A DNA stretch of 64,000 nt from Chryseobacterium phosphatilyticum. Lineage in GTDB: Bacteria; Bacteroidota; Bacteroidia; Flavobacteriales; Weeksellaceae. How positions within the stretch are numbered: position 1 is the stretch's first letter; every line of letters begins with the position of its first letter. The notes under the pieces were generated by a model. The model was given only the letters and a program-made list of their open reading frames with translations, was not told the origin of the DNA and searched no databases. Both the position numbers and the translations under genes were made by a program. Where the stretch lies: NCBI RefSeq assembly GCF_002899825.2, contig NZ_PPED02000004.1:524381-588380 (forward strand), written 5' to 3'. Shown here piece by piece: positions 8,228-16,782 of this stretch.

Positions 8228-8674
8228 ATGATCACAGAAAGTCTAAGATCTCTTTTCAACAGAGATTTAAATAAATTAAAAACAGAGATAGAAGCCTATC
8301 AGAAGGAAGAAAACCTTTGGAAAATTGATAAAAGCATTGCCAATTCTGCAGGCAACCTTAGCCTTCACCTGGTTGGAAACATTAATCATTTTATAGGAGC
8401 TCAGCTCGGAAATACGGGTTATGTTAGAAACCGTGACCTTGAATTTTCCTTAAAAGATATTCCAAGAACAGAACTTATTGAAAAAATTGAAGCCACAGTG
8501 GCCATGATAGATTCCGTTCTACCTCAATTATCTGAAGAAAATCTTAAAAAAGAATATCCATTGGTGGTGTTTGAAAACAAAATGACCACAGATTACTTCC
8601 TGATCCATCTGGTGGCTCATCTGGATTATCATTTAGGGCAGATCAATTATCACAGAAGGTTATTGGATTATTAA
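8228..8674 (+). CDS. DinB-like (DUF1572-type) four-helix protein
   Basis: 148 residues, soluble and helical. Histidines typical of the DinB/YfiT metal site are present: NLSLHLVGNINHFIGAQLG in the first half and LIHLVAHLDYHLGQINYHRRLL at the C-terminus. The family includes metal-dependent thiol S-transferases and damage-inducible proteins, but members with this short sequence have no assigned reaction. It lies 42 bases after the preceding hairpin and ends before a two-way terminator. Confidence 0.78.
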   Translation: MITESLRSLFNRDLNKLKTEIEAYQKEENLWKIDKSIANSAGNLSLHLVGNINHFIGAQLGNTGYVRNRDLEFSLKDIPRTELIEKIEATVAMIDSVLPQLSEENLKKEYPLVVFENKMTTDYFLIHLVAHLDYHLGQINYHRRLLDY

Positions 8675-8679
8675 TTACC

Positions 8680-8719
8680 TTTTATCCATGTCAAGCGTCA
8701 AACCTTAACATGGATAAAA
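8680..8719. terminator. Bidirectional terminator hairpin
   Basis: A 12-bp perfect stem (8680-8691 with 8708-8719) has T-run and A-run flanks and a 16-nt loop. It lies between the DinB-like gene and the convergent nth gene. Confidence 0.55.
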
Positions 8720-8770
8720 ATTTCAACTAAGCTCAGCCAAAAATCACAAAAGTTTATCTTAGTGAGAACA

Positions 8771-9391
8771 TTATTTCTCAAACATCATTTTTGTAATAAA
8801 ATCCTTCTCTCCTTTTCCTCTTGCCGGAGAATACTCTCTTCCATAGAAAATAATCTGAAGATGAAGTTTATTCCATACTTCTTCCGGAAATAAATTTTTA
8901 GCATCACGCTCAGTTTCCACTACATTTTTACCTGATGTCAGTTTCCATTGGGTCATCAGACGATGGATATGAGTATCTACCGGGAAAGCAGGAAATCCAA
9001 ACCCCTGGCTCATGACTACTGAAGCGGTTTTATGCCCAACTCCCGGAAGTGCTTCTAATTCTTCATAAGTCTGAGGGACTATTCCATCATGCCTTTCCAG
9101 AAGAAGTTCTGCCATCCTTTTCAGATTTTTAGCTTTGGTATTGGAAAGTCCTATTTCTTTAATTAACTCTTTAATTTCGAATTCTTCCAACTTTGCCATC
9201 CTTTGTGGCGTTCCCGCTACCGCAAACAGATCAGGTGTTACCTGATTCACCTTTTTATCTGTTGTCTGTGCAGAAAGTGCTACAGCAACCATTAAAGTAT
9301 AAGGGTCGGTGTGATCCAAGGGAATGGGCGTAGTAGGATATAATTTATCCAGTTCTATCTGAACGAGCTCAGCTCTTTGTTTTTTTGTCAT
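8771..9391 (-). CDS. nth: Endonuclease III (DNA glycosylase/AP lyase)
   Basis: 206 residues from the ATG at 9391; the longer open frame to 9412 would need a TTG start and lacks family support. The HhH-GPD core is intact: SAQTTDKKVN, then LPGVGHKTASVV with the catalytic Lys at 121 and PVDTHIHR with the catalytic Asp at 139, matching the E. coli positions within one residue. The enzyme removes oxidised pyrimidines and nicks the abasic site. The C-terminal Cys-X6-Cys-X2-Cys-X5-Cys loop that binds a 4Fe-4S cluster in E. coli Nth is absent; the tail after FYGREYSPARGKG has no cysteine. The gene is divergent from bcp, with only 33 bases between start codons. Confidence 0.9.
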   Translation of the reverse strand: MTKKQRAELVQIELDKLYPTTPIPLDHTDPYTLMVAVALSAQTTDKKVNQVTPDLFAVAGTPQRMAKLEEFEIKELIKEIGLSNTKAKNLKRMAELLLERHDGIVPQTYEELEALPGVGHKTASVVMSQGFGFPAFPVDTHIHRLMTQWKLTSGKNVVETERDAKNLFPEEVWNKLHLQIIFYGREYSPARGKGEKDFITKMMFEK

Positions 9392-9424
9392 GTAAGCCTT
9401 AAATTTGAACAAAATTAAATCATT

Positions 9425-9874
9425 ATGCTGAAAGTTGGAGATAAATTACCTGAATTTGAAGGATTCAATCAAGACGGAGAAACAGTAACCACATCAAAAT
9501 TAATTGGAAAAAAGCTGGTGGTCTTCTTTTACCCACAAGCCAATACCCCGACTTGTACAGTGGAAGCCTGCAACCTGAGTGATAATTATACTAAGCTAAA
9601 AAAGGCCGGATTTCAATTATTGGGAGTAAGTGGCGATTCTGTAAAGAAACAGAAGAATTTCCACAACAAGTTTGCTTTCCCTTATGATCTCATTGCAGAT
9701 GAAAACCATGATCTTATTGAAAAGTTCGGGGTTTGGCAAGAGAAAAAAACGTTTGGAAAAACCTACATGGGAATTGTAAGAACCACATTTATTTTTGATG
9801 AAAATGGCGTTTGTACAAGAGTAATTGAAAAAGTAACTTCAAAGGCTGCAGCGGAGCAGATTCTGGAAGGATAA
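9425..9874 (+). CDS. bcp: Thioredoxin-dependent thiol peroxidase (Bcp-type peroxiredoxin)
   Basis: 149 residues with the peroxiredoxin fold. The peroxidatic Cys is at 44 in TPTCTVEAC and a second Cys at 49 is in the position of the resolving Cys of atypical BCP/PrxQ enzymes. FFYPQANTP and LLGVSGDSVKKQKNF are also typical. It reduces hydrogen peroxide and organic peroxides in the cytoplasm with thioredoxin. Start codons of bcp and nth are 33 bases apart, so any bcp promoter must overlap the nth coding start. Confidence 0.93.
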   Translation: MLKVGDKLPEFEGFNQDGETVTTSKLIGKKLVVFFYPQANTPTCTVEACNLSDNYTKLKKAGFQLLGVSGDSVKKQKNFHNKFAFPYDLIADENHDLIEKFGVWQEKKTFGKTYMGIVRTTFIFDENGVCTRVIEKVTSKAAAEQILEG

Positions 9875-9893
9875 TTTTTTGAACAACAGATAT

Positions 9894-9932
9894 AAAAAAA
9901 GCTTTCACAGCTATTTGTGAAAGCTTTTTTTA
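9894..9932. terminator. Strong bidirectional terminator
   Basis: A 16-bp perfect stem (9894-9909 with 9916-9931) closes a 6-nt loop and has A-run and T-run flanks. It ends bcp from the left and the tolC-GNAT operon from the right. Confidence 0.85.
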
Positions 9933-9938
9933 TTTATT

Positions 9939-10472
9939 TTATTCTGTTTCGTAGTAATTCAGTTCTTCAGTTTCTCCAGGAAGAATGACATGTTTTTTAA
10001 ACTTTAAACCCAATTTTTCGATCAATTTTTGGGAAGAAACATTCTCTTTTGAAATGATGGCTGATATTTTTGTTAATCCAAATTCATCCATTCCAATAGA
10101 TTTAACCTTCTGAGCAGCTTCGAAAGCATACCCTTTCCCTTCAAATTCTTCCAGTAAAGAATAGCCTATATCCACAATATCAAGCCCTTCTCTCTCGAAG
10201 ATTCCCACTGCTCCTACTTTTTCATGTCCTTCTTTTGTTACTAAAAGGTAGTTTCCAAATCCAAGTCTTTCAATCTGTGGGACAAATCTGTTTAGGATAT
10301 AGTTTTCAGCATCTTCAATACTATTAACATTGCGATTGCCAATATGCTGAATAAATTTTGGTCTGTTATAAAGTTCAAAGACAAAATCACGATCGTCATG
10401 GGACATTGGGCGGAGTATTAATCGTTCCGTCTCATAGGTATTATTTGCGCTTGGGTGTTTTTTGGGGCTCAT
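9939..10472 (-). CDS. GNAT acetyltransferase (RimJ/RimL-like)
   Basis: 177 residues with the usual RimJ/RimL start ETERLILRPMSHDDRDFVFELY, a central DIGYSLLEEFEGKGYAFEAAQ (acetyl-CoA loop with GKGYA) and ISAIISKENVSSQKLIEKLGLKF near the end. It should transfer acetyl from acetyl-CoA to an amine, often a protein N-terminus or a small molecule; the acceptor cannot be told. The start overlaps the preceding gene by 32 bases, suggesting translational coupling. It is last in the tolC operon and stops 7 bases before the terminator. Confidence 0.85.
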   Translation of the reverse strand: MSPKKHPSANNTYETERLILRPMSHDDRDFVFELYNRPKFIQHIGNRNVNSIEDAENYILNRFVPQIERLGFGNYLLVTKEGHEKVGAVGIFEREGLDIVDIGYSLLEEFEGKGYAFEAAQKVKSIGMDEFGLTKISAIISKENVSSQKLIEKLGLKFKKHVILPGETEELNYYETE

Positions 10473-11106
10473 CTTTCTTTGGTTCTTCTTTTTTTTCGAC
10501 CTTTAAAAGTCGTGGGTTATTAGCACATTTTTTATTATAAAGCTCAATATATGTCCCATTGTCTTTAACATTCATTACAACCCCTGTAGCCTTATTTACA
10601 GTTAAAGTATAATGTGTTTTCTGATAAGGACATTCTTTTGAAGTTAGTTTTCCTAAATCAAGGTAATAATTAGACTTATCTTCATGGTAATTACCTGCCA
10701 GATCTTTAAATTCTTCATCCACAACATAGCCATCTGAGGCCAGAACAATTGATGCTTCCTGAGCATTATCAATCTTCCCGACGAATTTTTTAAGAGCCTC
10801 CGTATCAACAACATAGTTAATCTTCCCTCCTTGAGAATAAGCAATATAATAAAAACTATCCTCACTTGGAAACAAATTGAAGCCCGTAAACTGAGGGGTA
10901 TAACTTATCGTCCCTCCGGAAGTTTTAATCTCCTTCCCTTTACCGTAGCTATTGTATACCAATACCCAGGAATCTACGTTATCATCAGGATCTATCTGTT
11001 GTAAAATATTCGGAATGCTCGAAAATTTTTTCTTCTCCTGAGCGAATCCTAAAATTCCTAAAAATAAGAATATAATAATGGTAAGTTGGGTTGTAGTTCT
11101 CTTCAT
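10441..11106 (-). CDS. Secreted protein of unknown function with Lys-rich tail
   Basis: 221 residues. A clear signal peptide (LTIIIFLFLGILGFAQ, cleavage about residue 22) indicates export. The mature part is a single domain with two cysteines (KECPYQK and KKCANNP) that could pair, and ends in a Lys/Glu/Pro-rich tail (EKKEEPKKDEPQKTPKRK). I do not recognise the family. It follows manC by 33 bases and overlaps the GNAT gene start. Confidence 0.72.
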   Translation of the reverse strand: MKRTTTQLTIIIFLFLGILGFAQEKKKFSSIPNILQQIDPDDNVDSWVLVYNSYGKGKEIKTSGGTISYTPQFTGFNLFPSEDSFYYIAYSQGGKINYVVDTEALKKFVGKIDNAQEASIVLASDGYVVDEEFKDLAGNYHEDKSNYYLDLGKLTSKECPYQKTHYTLTVNKATGVVMNVKDNGTYIELYNKKCANNPRLLKVEKKEEPKKDEPQKTPKRK

Positions 11107-11139
11107 AGCTTGATAATCAGCAGAAAATATACCAAAAAT

Positions 11140-12222
11140 TTACATAAACTTCTCGCCCTTTTTGAAGTTTTTGAGATCAAGCACATAATCTTTAATCAAT
11201 TGATCATTATTACGCGGACAAATAAGAAGTGCTTTATCCGTATCAACGATAATAAAATCCTCAAGACCATCGATGATCACCGCCTTATTGTTGTTTTTTA
11301 ATCGAATAATATTTCCTTTTGAATTATAGGCAAGTAAATGCTTCAGTTTTACAGCATTACCATTCTTATCTTTATCAGTATTCTCGTACACTGATGTCCA
11401 GGTTCCCAGATCACTCCATCCTAAGTCAGCTGGAATGACATACACATTTTTTGCTTTCTCTAAAATTCCGTTGTCGATAGAGATTTTCTGAACTTTCGGA
11501 TAAATGGTTTCAATACAACTATCCTCTTTTTCTGAGTTGTATTCACAAGCCATGAAATGTTGCATCATTTCAGGAAGATAGAGTTCAAAAGCATGGTGAA
11601 TACTTTTTACATTCCAGACGAAAATTCCTGCATTCCAAAGAAAATCACCACTTTCTAAAAAGCTTTGGGCGATCTCCAGAATGGGTTTTTCGGTAAATGT
11701 TTTAACTTTAAAATACTCTGAACCCTTTTTTTCTACAAACTGGATGTACCCATATCCTGTATCAGGTCTGGTTGGGGTAATTCCCAGAGTCACAAGATAA
11801 TCGTGTTTTGACGCAGCATCAAAAGCAAGCTCTACTTTTTCCAAGAATACATCTTCCTTAAGGATTAGATGGTCTGCCGGCAACACAATCATTGTCGCGT
11901 TAGGATCAATTTCAGCAATTTTATTAGCCATATACAGGTTACAAGCCGCTGTATTTTTCATCAAAGGCTCACCAACGATATTTTCTTCAGGAATTTCCGG
12001 AAGTTGCTGATGAGATAATGCTACATATTCTTTATTTGTGATGACAAATATCTGCTCTTTAGGAATTACCTTACTGATTCTATCATAGGTTTGCTGAATC
12101 ATAGTGCGGCCTGTTCCTAAAATATCCTGAAACTGTTTGGGAAACTTCTGCGTACTCATTGGCCAGAATCGACTTCCGATTCCTCCCGCCATTATTACAC
12201 AGTATCTATCTGATTTTAACAT
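11140..12222 (-). CDS. manC: Mannose-1-phosphate guanylyltransferase
   Basis: 360 residues. The N-terminal nucleotidyltransferase motif MAGGIGSRFWPMSTQKFPKQF and the later FTEKP, LWNAGIFVW and GWSDLGTW segments identify the ManC/GMP family. It makes GDP-mannose from GTP and mannose-1-phosphate for glycans. The length is that of the single-function enzyme, without the fused isomerase domain of longer ManC proteins. It starts 2 bases after sprT, in the middle of the tolC-sprT-manC operon. Confidence 0.92.
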   Translation of the reverse strand: MLKSDRYCVIMAGGIGSRFWPMSTQKFPKQFQDILGTGRTMIQQTYDRISKVIPKEQIFVITNKEYVALSHQQLPEIPEENIVGEPLMKNTAACNLYMANKIAEIDPNATMIVLPADHLILKEDVFLEKVELAFDAASKHDYLVTLGITPTRPDTGYGYIQFVEKKGSEYFKVKTFTEKPILEIAQSFLESGDFLWNAGIFVWNVKSIHHAFELYLPEMMQHFMACEYNSEKEDSCIETIYPKVQKISIDNGILEKAKNVYVIPADLGWSDLGTWTSVYENTDKDKNGNAVKLKHLLAYNSKGNIIRLKNNNKAVIIDGLEDFIIVDTDKALLICPRNNDQLIKDYVLDLKNFKKGEKFM

Positions 12223-12224
12223 TC

Positions 12225-12815
12225 TTAGCTACATTTTTCTACCCTTGCTAGTGGCTTGAAAGAATACTTCCTTCCAGTAGCCAGGTTCTTACAAAGATAG
12301 TTTTTTTTAATCAGACCTTCCAATAAATACTTTTCGTTGCGATATATAAAAAATTCTCCCTTTTCAAGTTCTTCGATAAAACGGAGGTTATCATCTTGTT
12401 TTTCAGTATGAAAATATCTTACAAGATCAGGGCTGGCCATAAAATTTGCTTTTGGAGATTTTGAAAACCGGACGATGATTGGTTTTAAATCTTCGTCATA
12501 AATTTCCAGGCTTTCTATCAGCATCGTTCTGAAAGTCTCCTTCCATTCATTTCCATGCGGAGAGATTCTTCGCCCATATTTTTCAAAAGCAATTAAATGT
12601 GCCAACTCATGAGTAAGCACAAAGAAAAAGAGTTGTGGAGTCAATGTAGAATTGACTGTAATTTCATGCGAATTGTCCGGAAGTTTTCGATAATCTCCCA
12701 GTTTAGAATTTCTGTTTCGTGTAACCTTAATGTGAATATAGTATTCTGAAAACCAAATTCTTAAATATTTTAATGTATTTTGAGGTAAATATTTTTCTAA
12801 CGATTGGATAGACAT
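12225..12815 (-). CDS. SprT-like zinc metalloprotease domain protein
   Basis: 196 residues. The zinc site THELAHL (His69, Glu70, His73) with a further His at about 87 in ISPHGNEW is the SprT pattern. In eukaryotic Spartan this fold cleaves DNA-protein crosslinks; bacterial SprT-like proteins are mostly uncharacterised. Spacing is 1 base to tolC and 2 bases to manC, so the three are almost certainly co-transcribed, but the functional link is not evident. Confidence 0.85.
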   Translation of the reverse strand: MSIQSLEKYLPQNTLKYLRIWFSEYYIHIKVTRNRNSKLGDYRKLPDNSHEITVNSTLTPQLFFFVLTHELAHLIAFEKYGRRISPHGNEWKETFRTMLIESLEIYDEDLKPIIVRFSKSPKANFMASPDLVRYFHTEKQDDNLRFIEELEKGEFFIYRNEKYLLEGLIKKNYLCKNLATGRKYSFKPLARVEKCS

Positions 12816-12816
12816 T

Positions 12817-14142
12817 TTACAAACTTAATGGAATTCCTGCATAGAAACTCAATAGTTTAAGACTGAAAAGATAATTATATTTCGCCTGCGCTACTGATCC
12901 CTGTGCATTTGCATAATTATTTCTGGCAACATTCACATCATAAATGGTTGTTCTTCCTGCAGCATAACTTTTATCAGCAAATTCAAGGGCTAATTTTGTG
13001 CTCTTTTCTGATTCTATTGCGGCAAGGTACGTTTCATAGTTTGCATCAGCATCAAACTGAGCTTTCTGCACATTTTGTCTTATGGTCTGCTTCTGTTGTT
13101 CTAAGGTTACTTTAGCTAGACTTTCATTGATTTTAGATTGCTCTACCTGTAATTTCGTAATTCCTTTATTGAAAATAGGTACATTTAAAGAAAGACCTAC
13201 ACTCTGTCCAAAGTTATCCTTATACTGTTGAAAAAAGCCAGGCTGTGTACTGGTGGCAACCCCGCCATTCAGGATGTTGTTATAAAAGGAAGAAATTCCG
13301 GCACTTGCCGTAAGAGTAGGCCAAAATGCAGTTTTACTTATTTCTGTTTGTGTTTCCGCTGATCTTATTCTACTTTCAGCTGCCTTTATCTGAGGTTGGA
13401 TTTCATAAGCCGTAGCCAGCACTTCATCAGCAGATTGCAACTGAGGATCTAAACCCTCCGGCACGATCACATCCTCCACATCAAATCCCTTATAATCAGG
13501 AAGCTGCAGAAGCTGAGCAATAGCAAATAATGCTCTTCCTACATCTACTTCTGCTGTTTTAAGATTCTGTTTCTCTCTTGCTAAAGCCGCCTCGGCTTCT
13601 GCTAAAACAGTTTGGGCAGTAGTTCCCACCTGCGTTGTTATCTTCGCTCTGTCAAATTGTTTCTGAGCATTTTCTACTGCACTTTGAGAAATCTTAACGA
13701 TCTCTTTGTTCAAAAGTGCCGTAAGATATTGCTGGGCAATCTGAAGAGAAATATCGTTTTTAATGGTTTCGATATCGTACTGGCTCGCCTCCACATCAAA
13801 CTGAGCTTTTCGGACATTTTTTTCCAGTCTTCCATTATTGTACACTAAAACATCAGCTCCCAGATTGGCACTATTACTAAATCTGTCATTTCTGATACTC
13901 CCTGTTCCCAGCGAAAGCTGCCCGAAACTTACCGAATTATTCATCCCCGCTGAAACAGAGGGTAGATATCCTTTTCTGGCAATTTTAAGGTTAGCATCCT
14001 GTGACTGTTTGTTATATTGATTTTGGATAACCTGTAGATTATGCTCCACTGCATAGCTTACGCATTCTTTTAAGGACCATTTCTTCTGGGCGTTCAATCC
14101 CAAACAAGCTAGTCCAAAAACGATAATCCAAACTTTTTTCAT
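12817..14142 (-). CDS. tolC: TolC-family outer-membrane efflux protein
   Basis: 441 residues with signal peptide (VWIIVFGLACLGLNAQ) and the two-repeat layout of outer-membrane efflux proteins: WSLKECVSYAVEHN at the start of the mature protein, long coiled-coil helices (QKQFDRAKITTQVGTTAQTV and similar), the beta-barrel strands near 255-300, and a second repeat ending DVNVARNNYANAQG. It should form the trimeric exit duct for efflux or type I secretion. No membrane-fusion protein or pump gene is adjacent. It is first in its operon and has the conserved leader element before it. Confidence 0.88.
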   Translation of the reverse strand: MKKVWIIVFGLACLGLNAQKKWSLKECVSYAVEHNLQVIQNQYNKQSQDANLKIARKGYLPSVSAGMNNSVSFGQLSLGTGSIRNDRFSNSANLGADVLVYNNGRLEKNVRKAQFDVEASQYDIETIKNDISLQIAQQYLTALLNKEIVKISQSAVENAQKQFDRAKITTQVGTTAQTVLAEAEAALAREKQNLKTAEVDVGRALFAIAQLLQLPDYKGFDVEDVIVPEGLDPQLQSADEVLATAYEIQPQIKAAESRIRSAETQTEISKTAFWPTLTASAGISSFYNNILNGGVATSTQPGFFQQYKDNFGQSVGLSLNVPIFNKGITKLQVEQSKINESLAKVTLEQQKQTIRQNVQKAQFDADANYETYLAAIESEKSTKLALEFADKSYAAGRTTIYDVNVARNNYANAQGSVAQAKYNYLFSLKLLSFYAGIPLSL

Positions 14143-14160
14143 ATGTATATGTTTATTTGT

Positions 14161-14240
14161 TTTTTAATGGTCATATGGAATCGAATCATCTTCGTCAGTA
14201 TTTGTACCTGCAAATCATGGCGATTTCATATTAAGATTTT
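14161..14240 (-). promoter_or_regulatory. tolC leader element, matching the exbD leader
   Basis: TTTTTAATGGTCA at 14161-14173 and ATGGAATCG at 14175-14183 are followed by 37 bases and CGATTTCAT at 14221-14229. Anchors and spacing are identical to 4756-4824, while the 37 middle bases differ. The anchors can pair over 9 positions including one G-U. The block begins 18 bases upstream of the tolC start codon. Confidence 0.5.
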
Positions 14241-14327
14241 TCCATATTAGACGTGCTAAATATAAAAAAGTTACAGTTAAAAAAAATTATTGTTTCATTT
14301 TTATAAAACTTTTGAGAATTTTGTATC

Positions 14328-15575
14328 ATGATGACACACCAACAATATCAGGAAGCTATAGACTGGCTTTTTGTACAAATGCCCAATTATCAGATAGACG
14401 GGCAGAAAGCCTATAAACCCGGACTTGATAATATTACCAGACTTTGTGCCTTCTTTGGAAATCCACAAGATAAAATAAAATGCATCCACATTGGTGGAAC
14501 CAACGGAAAAGGATCTTCAAGCAATATGCTGGCCTCAGTACTTCAGGAAGCAGGCTATAAGGTAGGAATATACAATTCTCCACACCTGATCGATTTCACT
14601 GAACGCATTAAGGTCAATGGCAAGAACTGCAATAAAGAATTTGTATTTGACTTTATACAAAGGCTTAAAAATATTCCTGAAGATATCCGGCCTTCGTTTT
14701 TTGAATTTACTACCATTATGGCTTTTGAATATTTTTATCAGCAACAGGTAGATTTTGCCATTATTGAAGTAGGACTAGGAGGACGATTAGATTCTACCAA
14801 TATCATCACACCGTTAGTTTCGGCCATTACCAATGTTCAGCTTGATCATCAAAATATTCTAGGAGATACTATCGAGGAAATTGCCTATGAAAAAGCGGGT
14901 ATTATTAAAAGAAATATTCCGATTATTTCCGGAGATGAAAATGAAGTGGTAAAAAATATTATTAAAGAAAAGGCAGAGCATGAAAGCGCTCCCTTTATAG
15001 ATGCTACCTCGATAAATGCTCAGTTTGCTTCTGACCTCAAAGGCAATTATCAACAAAAGAATATTCGGGTCGTACTGGGAATCATTGATGAATTGAAAAA
15101 GCTAAAAATTGACATTGACGACAAAAATATAGAAAAAGGACTCTTAAATGTTCATCAAAATACAGGATTCATCGGTCGTTGGTTTGAATTTTCAAAGGAC
15201 CCTCTTACCATTTGCGATACGGGACACAATCAGGCTGGTTTGGAATATGTTTTTTCACAATTAAATTCTATTAACAAGCACAAGCATGTTATTTTGGGGT
15301 TTGTCAACGACAAAAAAATAGATGAAGTGATGGAATTGCTACCTGAAAATTCTGAGTTTTATTTTGCGAAACCATCCATCAATAGGGGAAGACATCCTGA
15401 AGAGTATGAAAATCTGCTCCGGGAAGCAAAAATTTTTTATAAAATTTTCAATTCTGTAGAGGAGGCCTATCTTTCTGCAAAAGAGCGATGTACAAACGAA
15501 GAGATGATTTTTATTGGCGGAAGTAACTTTGTTGTGGGAGAATTTTTAGAAAAAAATTTGGAGATTAAGGAATAA
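14328..15575 (+). CDS. folC: Folylpolyglutamate synthase / dihydrofolate synthase
   Basis: 415 residues. The Mur-ligase-type P-loop HIGGTNGKGSSSNMLASVL, the NSPHLIDFTERI segment, EVGLGGRLDSTN and AYEKAGIIK are diagnostic of FolC. It adds glutamate to dihydropteroate and extends polyglutamate chains on folates in the cytoplasm. Length is normal. The end of the gene overlaps the upstream part of the tRNA promoter that follows. Confidence 0.95.
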   Translation: MMTHQQYQEAIDWLFVQMPNYQIDGQKAYKPGLDNITRLCAFFGNPQDKIKCIHIGGTNGKGSSSNMLASVLQEAGYKVGIYNSPHLIDFTERIKVNGKNCNKEFVFDFIQRLKNIPEDIRPSFFEFTTIMAFEYFYQQQVDFAIIEVGLGGRLDSTNIITPLVSAITNVQLDHQNILGDTIEEIAYEKAGIIKRNIPIISGDENEVVKNIIKEKAEHESAPFIDATSINAQFASDLKGNYQQKNIRVVLGIIDELKKLKIDIDDKNIEKGLLNVHQNTGFIGRWFEFSKDPLTICDTGHNQAGLEYVFSQLNSINKHKHVILGFVNDKKIDEVMELLPENSEFYFAKPSINRGRHPEEYENLLREAKIFYKIFNSVEEAYLSAKERCTNEEMIFIGGSNFVVGEFLEKNLEIKE

Positions 15576-15587
15576 GTCGTATATTTG
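15557..15587 (+). promoter_or_regulatory. Promoter of the tRNA-Val pair
   Basis: TTTG at 15557-15560, then 19 nt, then TATATTTG at 15580-15587: an essentially perfect Bacteroidota promoter. Its -33 part lies inside the folC coding sequence. The first tRNA begins 30 nt downstream. Confidence 0.75.
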
Positions 15588-15617
15588 CACCACTCTAAAC
15601 AAGAGAACAAGTCTAGA

Positions 15618-15692
15618 GGGTTCTTAGCTCAGTTGGTTCAGAGCATCTGGTTTACACCCAGAGGGTCGGGGGTTCGAATCCCTCAGGACCCA
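15618..15692 (+). tRNA. tRNA-Val, anticodon TAC
   Basis: A 75-nt cloverleaf: acceptor GGGTTCT pairs with AGGACCC, D-arm GCTC/GAGC, anticodon arm TCTGG-TTTACAC-CCAGA with anticodon TAC, T-arm with TTCGAAT, discriminator A. CCA is not encoded. Confidence 0.97.
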
Positions 15693-15728
15693 CAAAAAAA
15701 GGATACTGAAGCCTTTTAAAAAATTTCA

Positions 15729-15803
15729 GGGCTCTTAGCTCAGTTGGTTCAGAGCATCTGGTTTACACCCAGAGGGTCGGGGGTTCGAATCCCTCAGGGC
15801 CCA
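15729..15803 (+). tRNA. tRNA-Val, anticodon TAC (second copy)
   Basis: Identical to the first copy except for a compensated acceptor pair (T-A replaced by C-G at position 4 of the stem). The spacer between copies is 36 bases. It is followed directly by a terminator. Confidence 0.97.
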
Positions 15804-15838
15804 CAAAAAAACTCTCAGATTTCTGAGAGTTTTTTTTA
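15804..15838. terminator. Bidirectional terminator after the tRNA pair
   Basis: An 8-bp stem ACTCTCAG/CTGAGAGT with a 4-nt loop has an A-run on the left and eight Ts on the right. It ends the tRNA transcript and also lies downstream of the convergent glycosyltransferase operon. Confidence 0.85.
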
Positions 15839-15873
15839 TATATATAATGTAATTGTCTGACTTTATAAAAAAA

Positions 15874-16782
15874 TTACTGTTTCATTTTTCGTATAAGCAA
15901 CCCCAGCTTATAAAAGTCCAGATACCGAAGGTTAACATTTCCCTTTAAAAGCTTTTTCTTAACATACCCCTCTCCTATCATGAATAAGCCTGAAAAAAAT
16001 GTTTTAAAAGGCATTTTACCAAGCTTGTAATATATTTTAACCAGCTTTACCTCAGATAACTTTGATCTAAGGTTTTTATCTCTAATCATGGCAGAGAGGC
16101 TTTCCACAGACTCCTCCACTTTATGAAGGTAGATTTCATTTTTTTCCAGGTCATTATTGAGAATAGGATTATCAATGTGGTCAATCTTAATGCTATCAGA
16201 TTTCAGATCCATTGCAAAAAGCAGGTCTTCATACCCATACTGTCTGAAATCAGGATTAAAGAGTACTTTTTGCAGTATTTCCTTTTTGATGACAAAATTA
16301 TTCGTCTGAAAACTCAGATAAGGTTTTTTCCTGCGCTGTTCCAAAGGCAGATTTTCTCTTTCAACAGCAAATTTCCATCTTAAATAATACTCTTTCCCCG
16401 GAACATCTTCCAGCACCTTTCTTCCTCCATAAATAACCTGGGTTTCAGGATTTTGCTGTATACATTGAATATACTGATGTAAAAAATTTTCATGAGTGAT
16501 CTTTCCGTCGCAATCGAGAAACAACAGATATTCCCCTGTAGAATAATCTAAGAAAAGGTTACGAATCCGTGATCTTCCAATATTTTCTTCCAAAAAAATG
16601 AAATGGGAAACATCCTCTGTAAGTACCTGATTAACGCGTTTAAATTCTTCTTTTGAAGCATCATCAATCAAAATAATCTCTGACTCAATAGTATGACTTT
16701 CAATTTCTTTTTTTAAATCAAAAACCAATTCGCGAACATCAAAATTATAGACAGGAATACAGATTGAAAGCTTCATTTTCAT
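15874..16782 (-). CDS. Family 2 glycosyltransferase
   Basis: 302 residues with a GT-A fold: LSICIPVYNF at the N-terminus, IILIDDASKEEF, then ENIGRSRIRN and YLLFLDCDGKIT holding the metal-binding Asp-X-Asp. QTNNFVIKKEIL and YGYEDLLFAMDL are the acceptor-side motifs (the ED pair is the probable catalytic base). It transfers a sugar from a nucleotide donor at the cytoplasmic face, probably for surface polysaccharide. The start overlaps the GT9 gene by 4 bases (ATGA). An alternative start two codons later is possible. Confidence 0.85.
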   Translation of the reverse strand: MKMKLSICIPVYNFDVRELVFDLKKEIESHTIESEIILIDDASKEEFKRVNQVLTEDVSHFIFLEENIGRSRIRNLFLDYSTGEYLLFLDCDGKITHENFLHQYIQCIQQNPETQVIYGGRKVLEDVPGKEYYLRWKFAVERENLPLEQRRKKPYLSFQTNNFVIKKEILQKVLFNPDFRQYGYEDLLFAMDLKSDSIKIDHIDNPILNNDLEKNEIYLHKVEESVESLSAMIRDKNLRSKLSEVKLVKIYYKLGKMPFKTFFSGLFMIGEGYVKKKLLKGNVNLRYLDFYKLGLLIRKMKQ

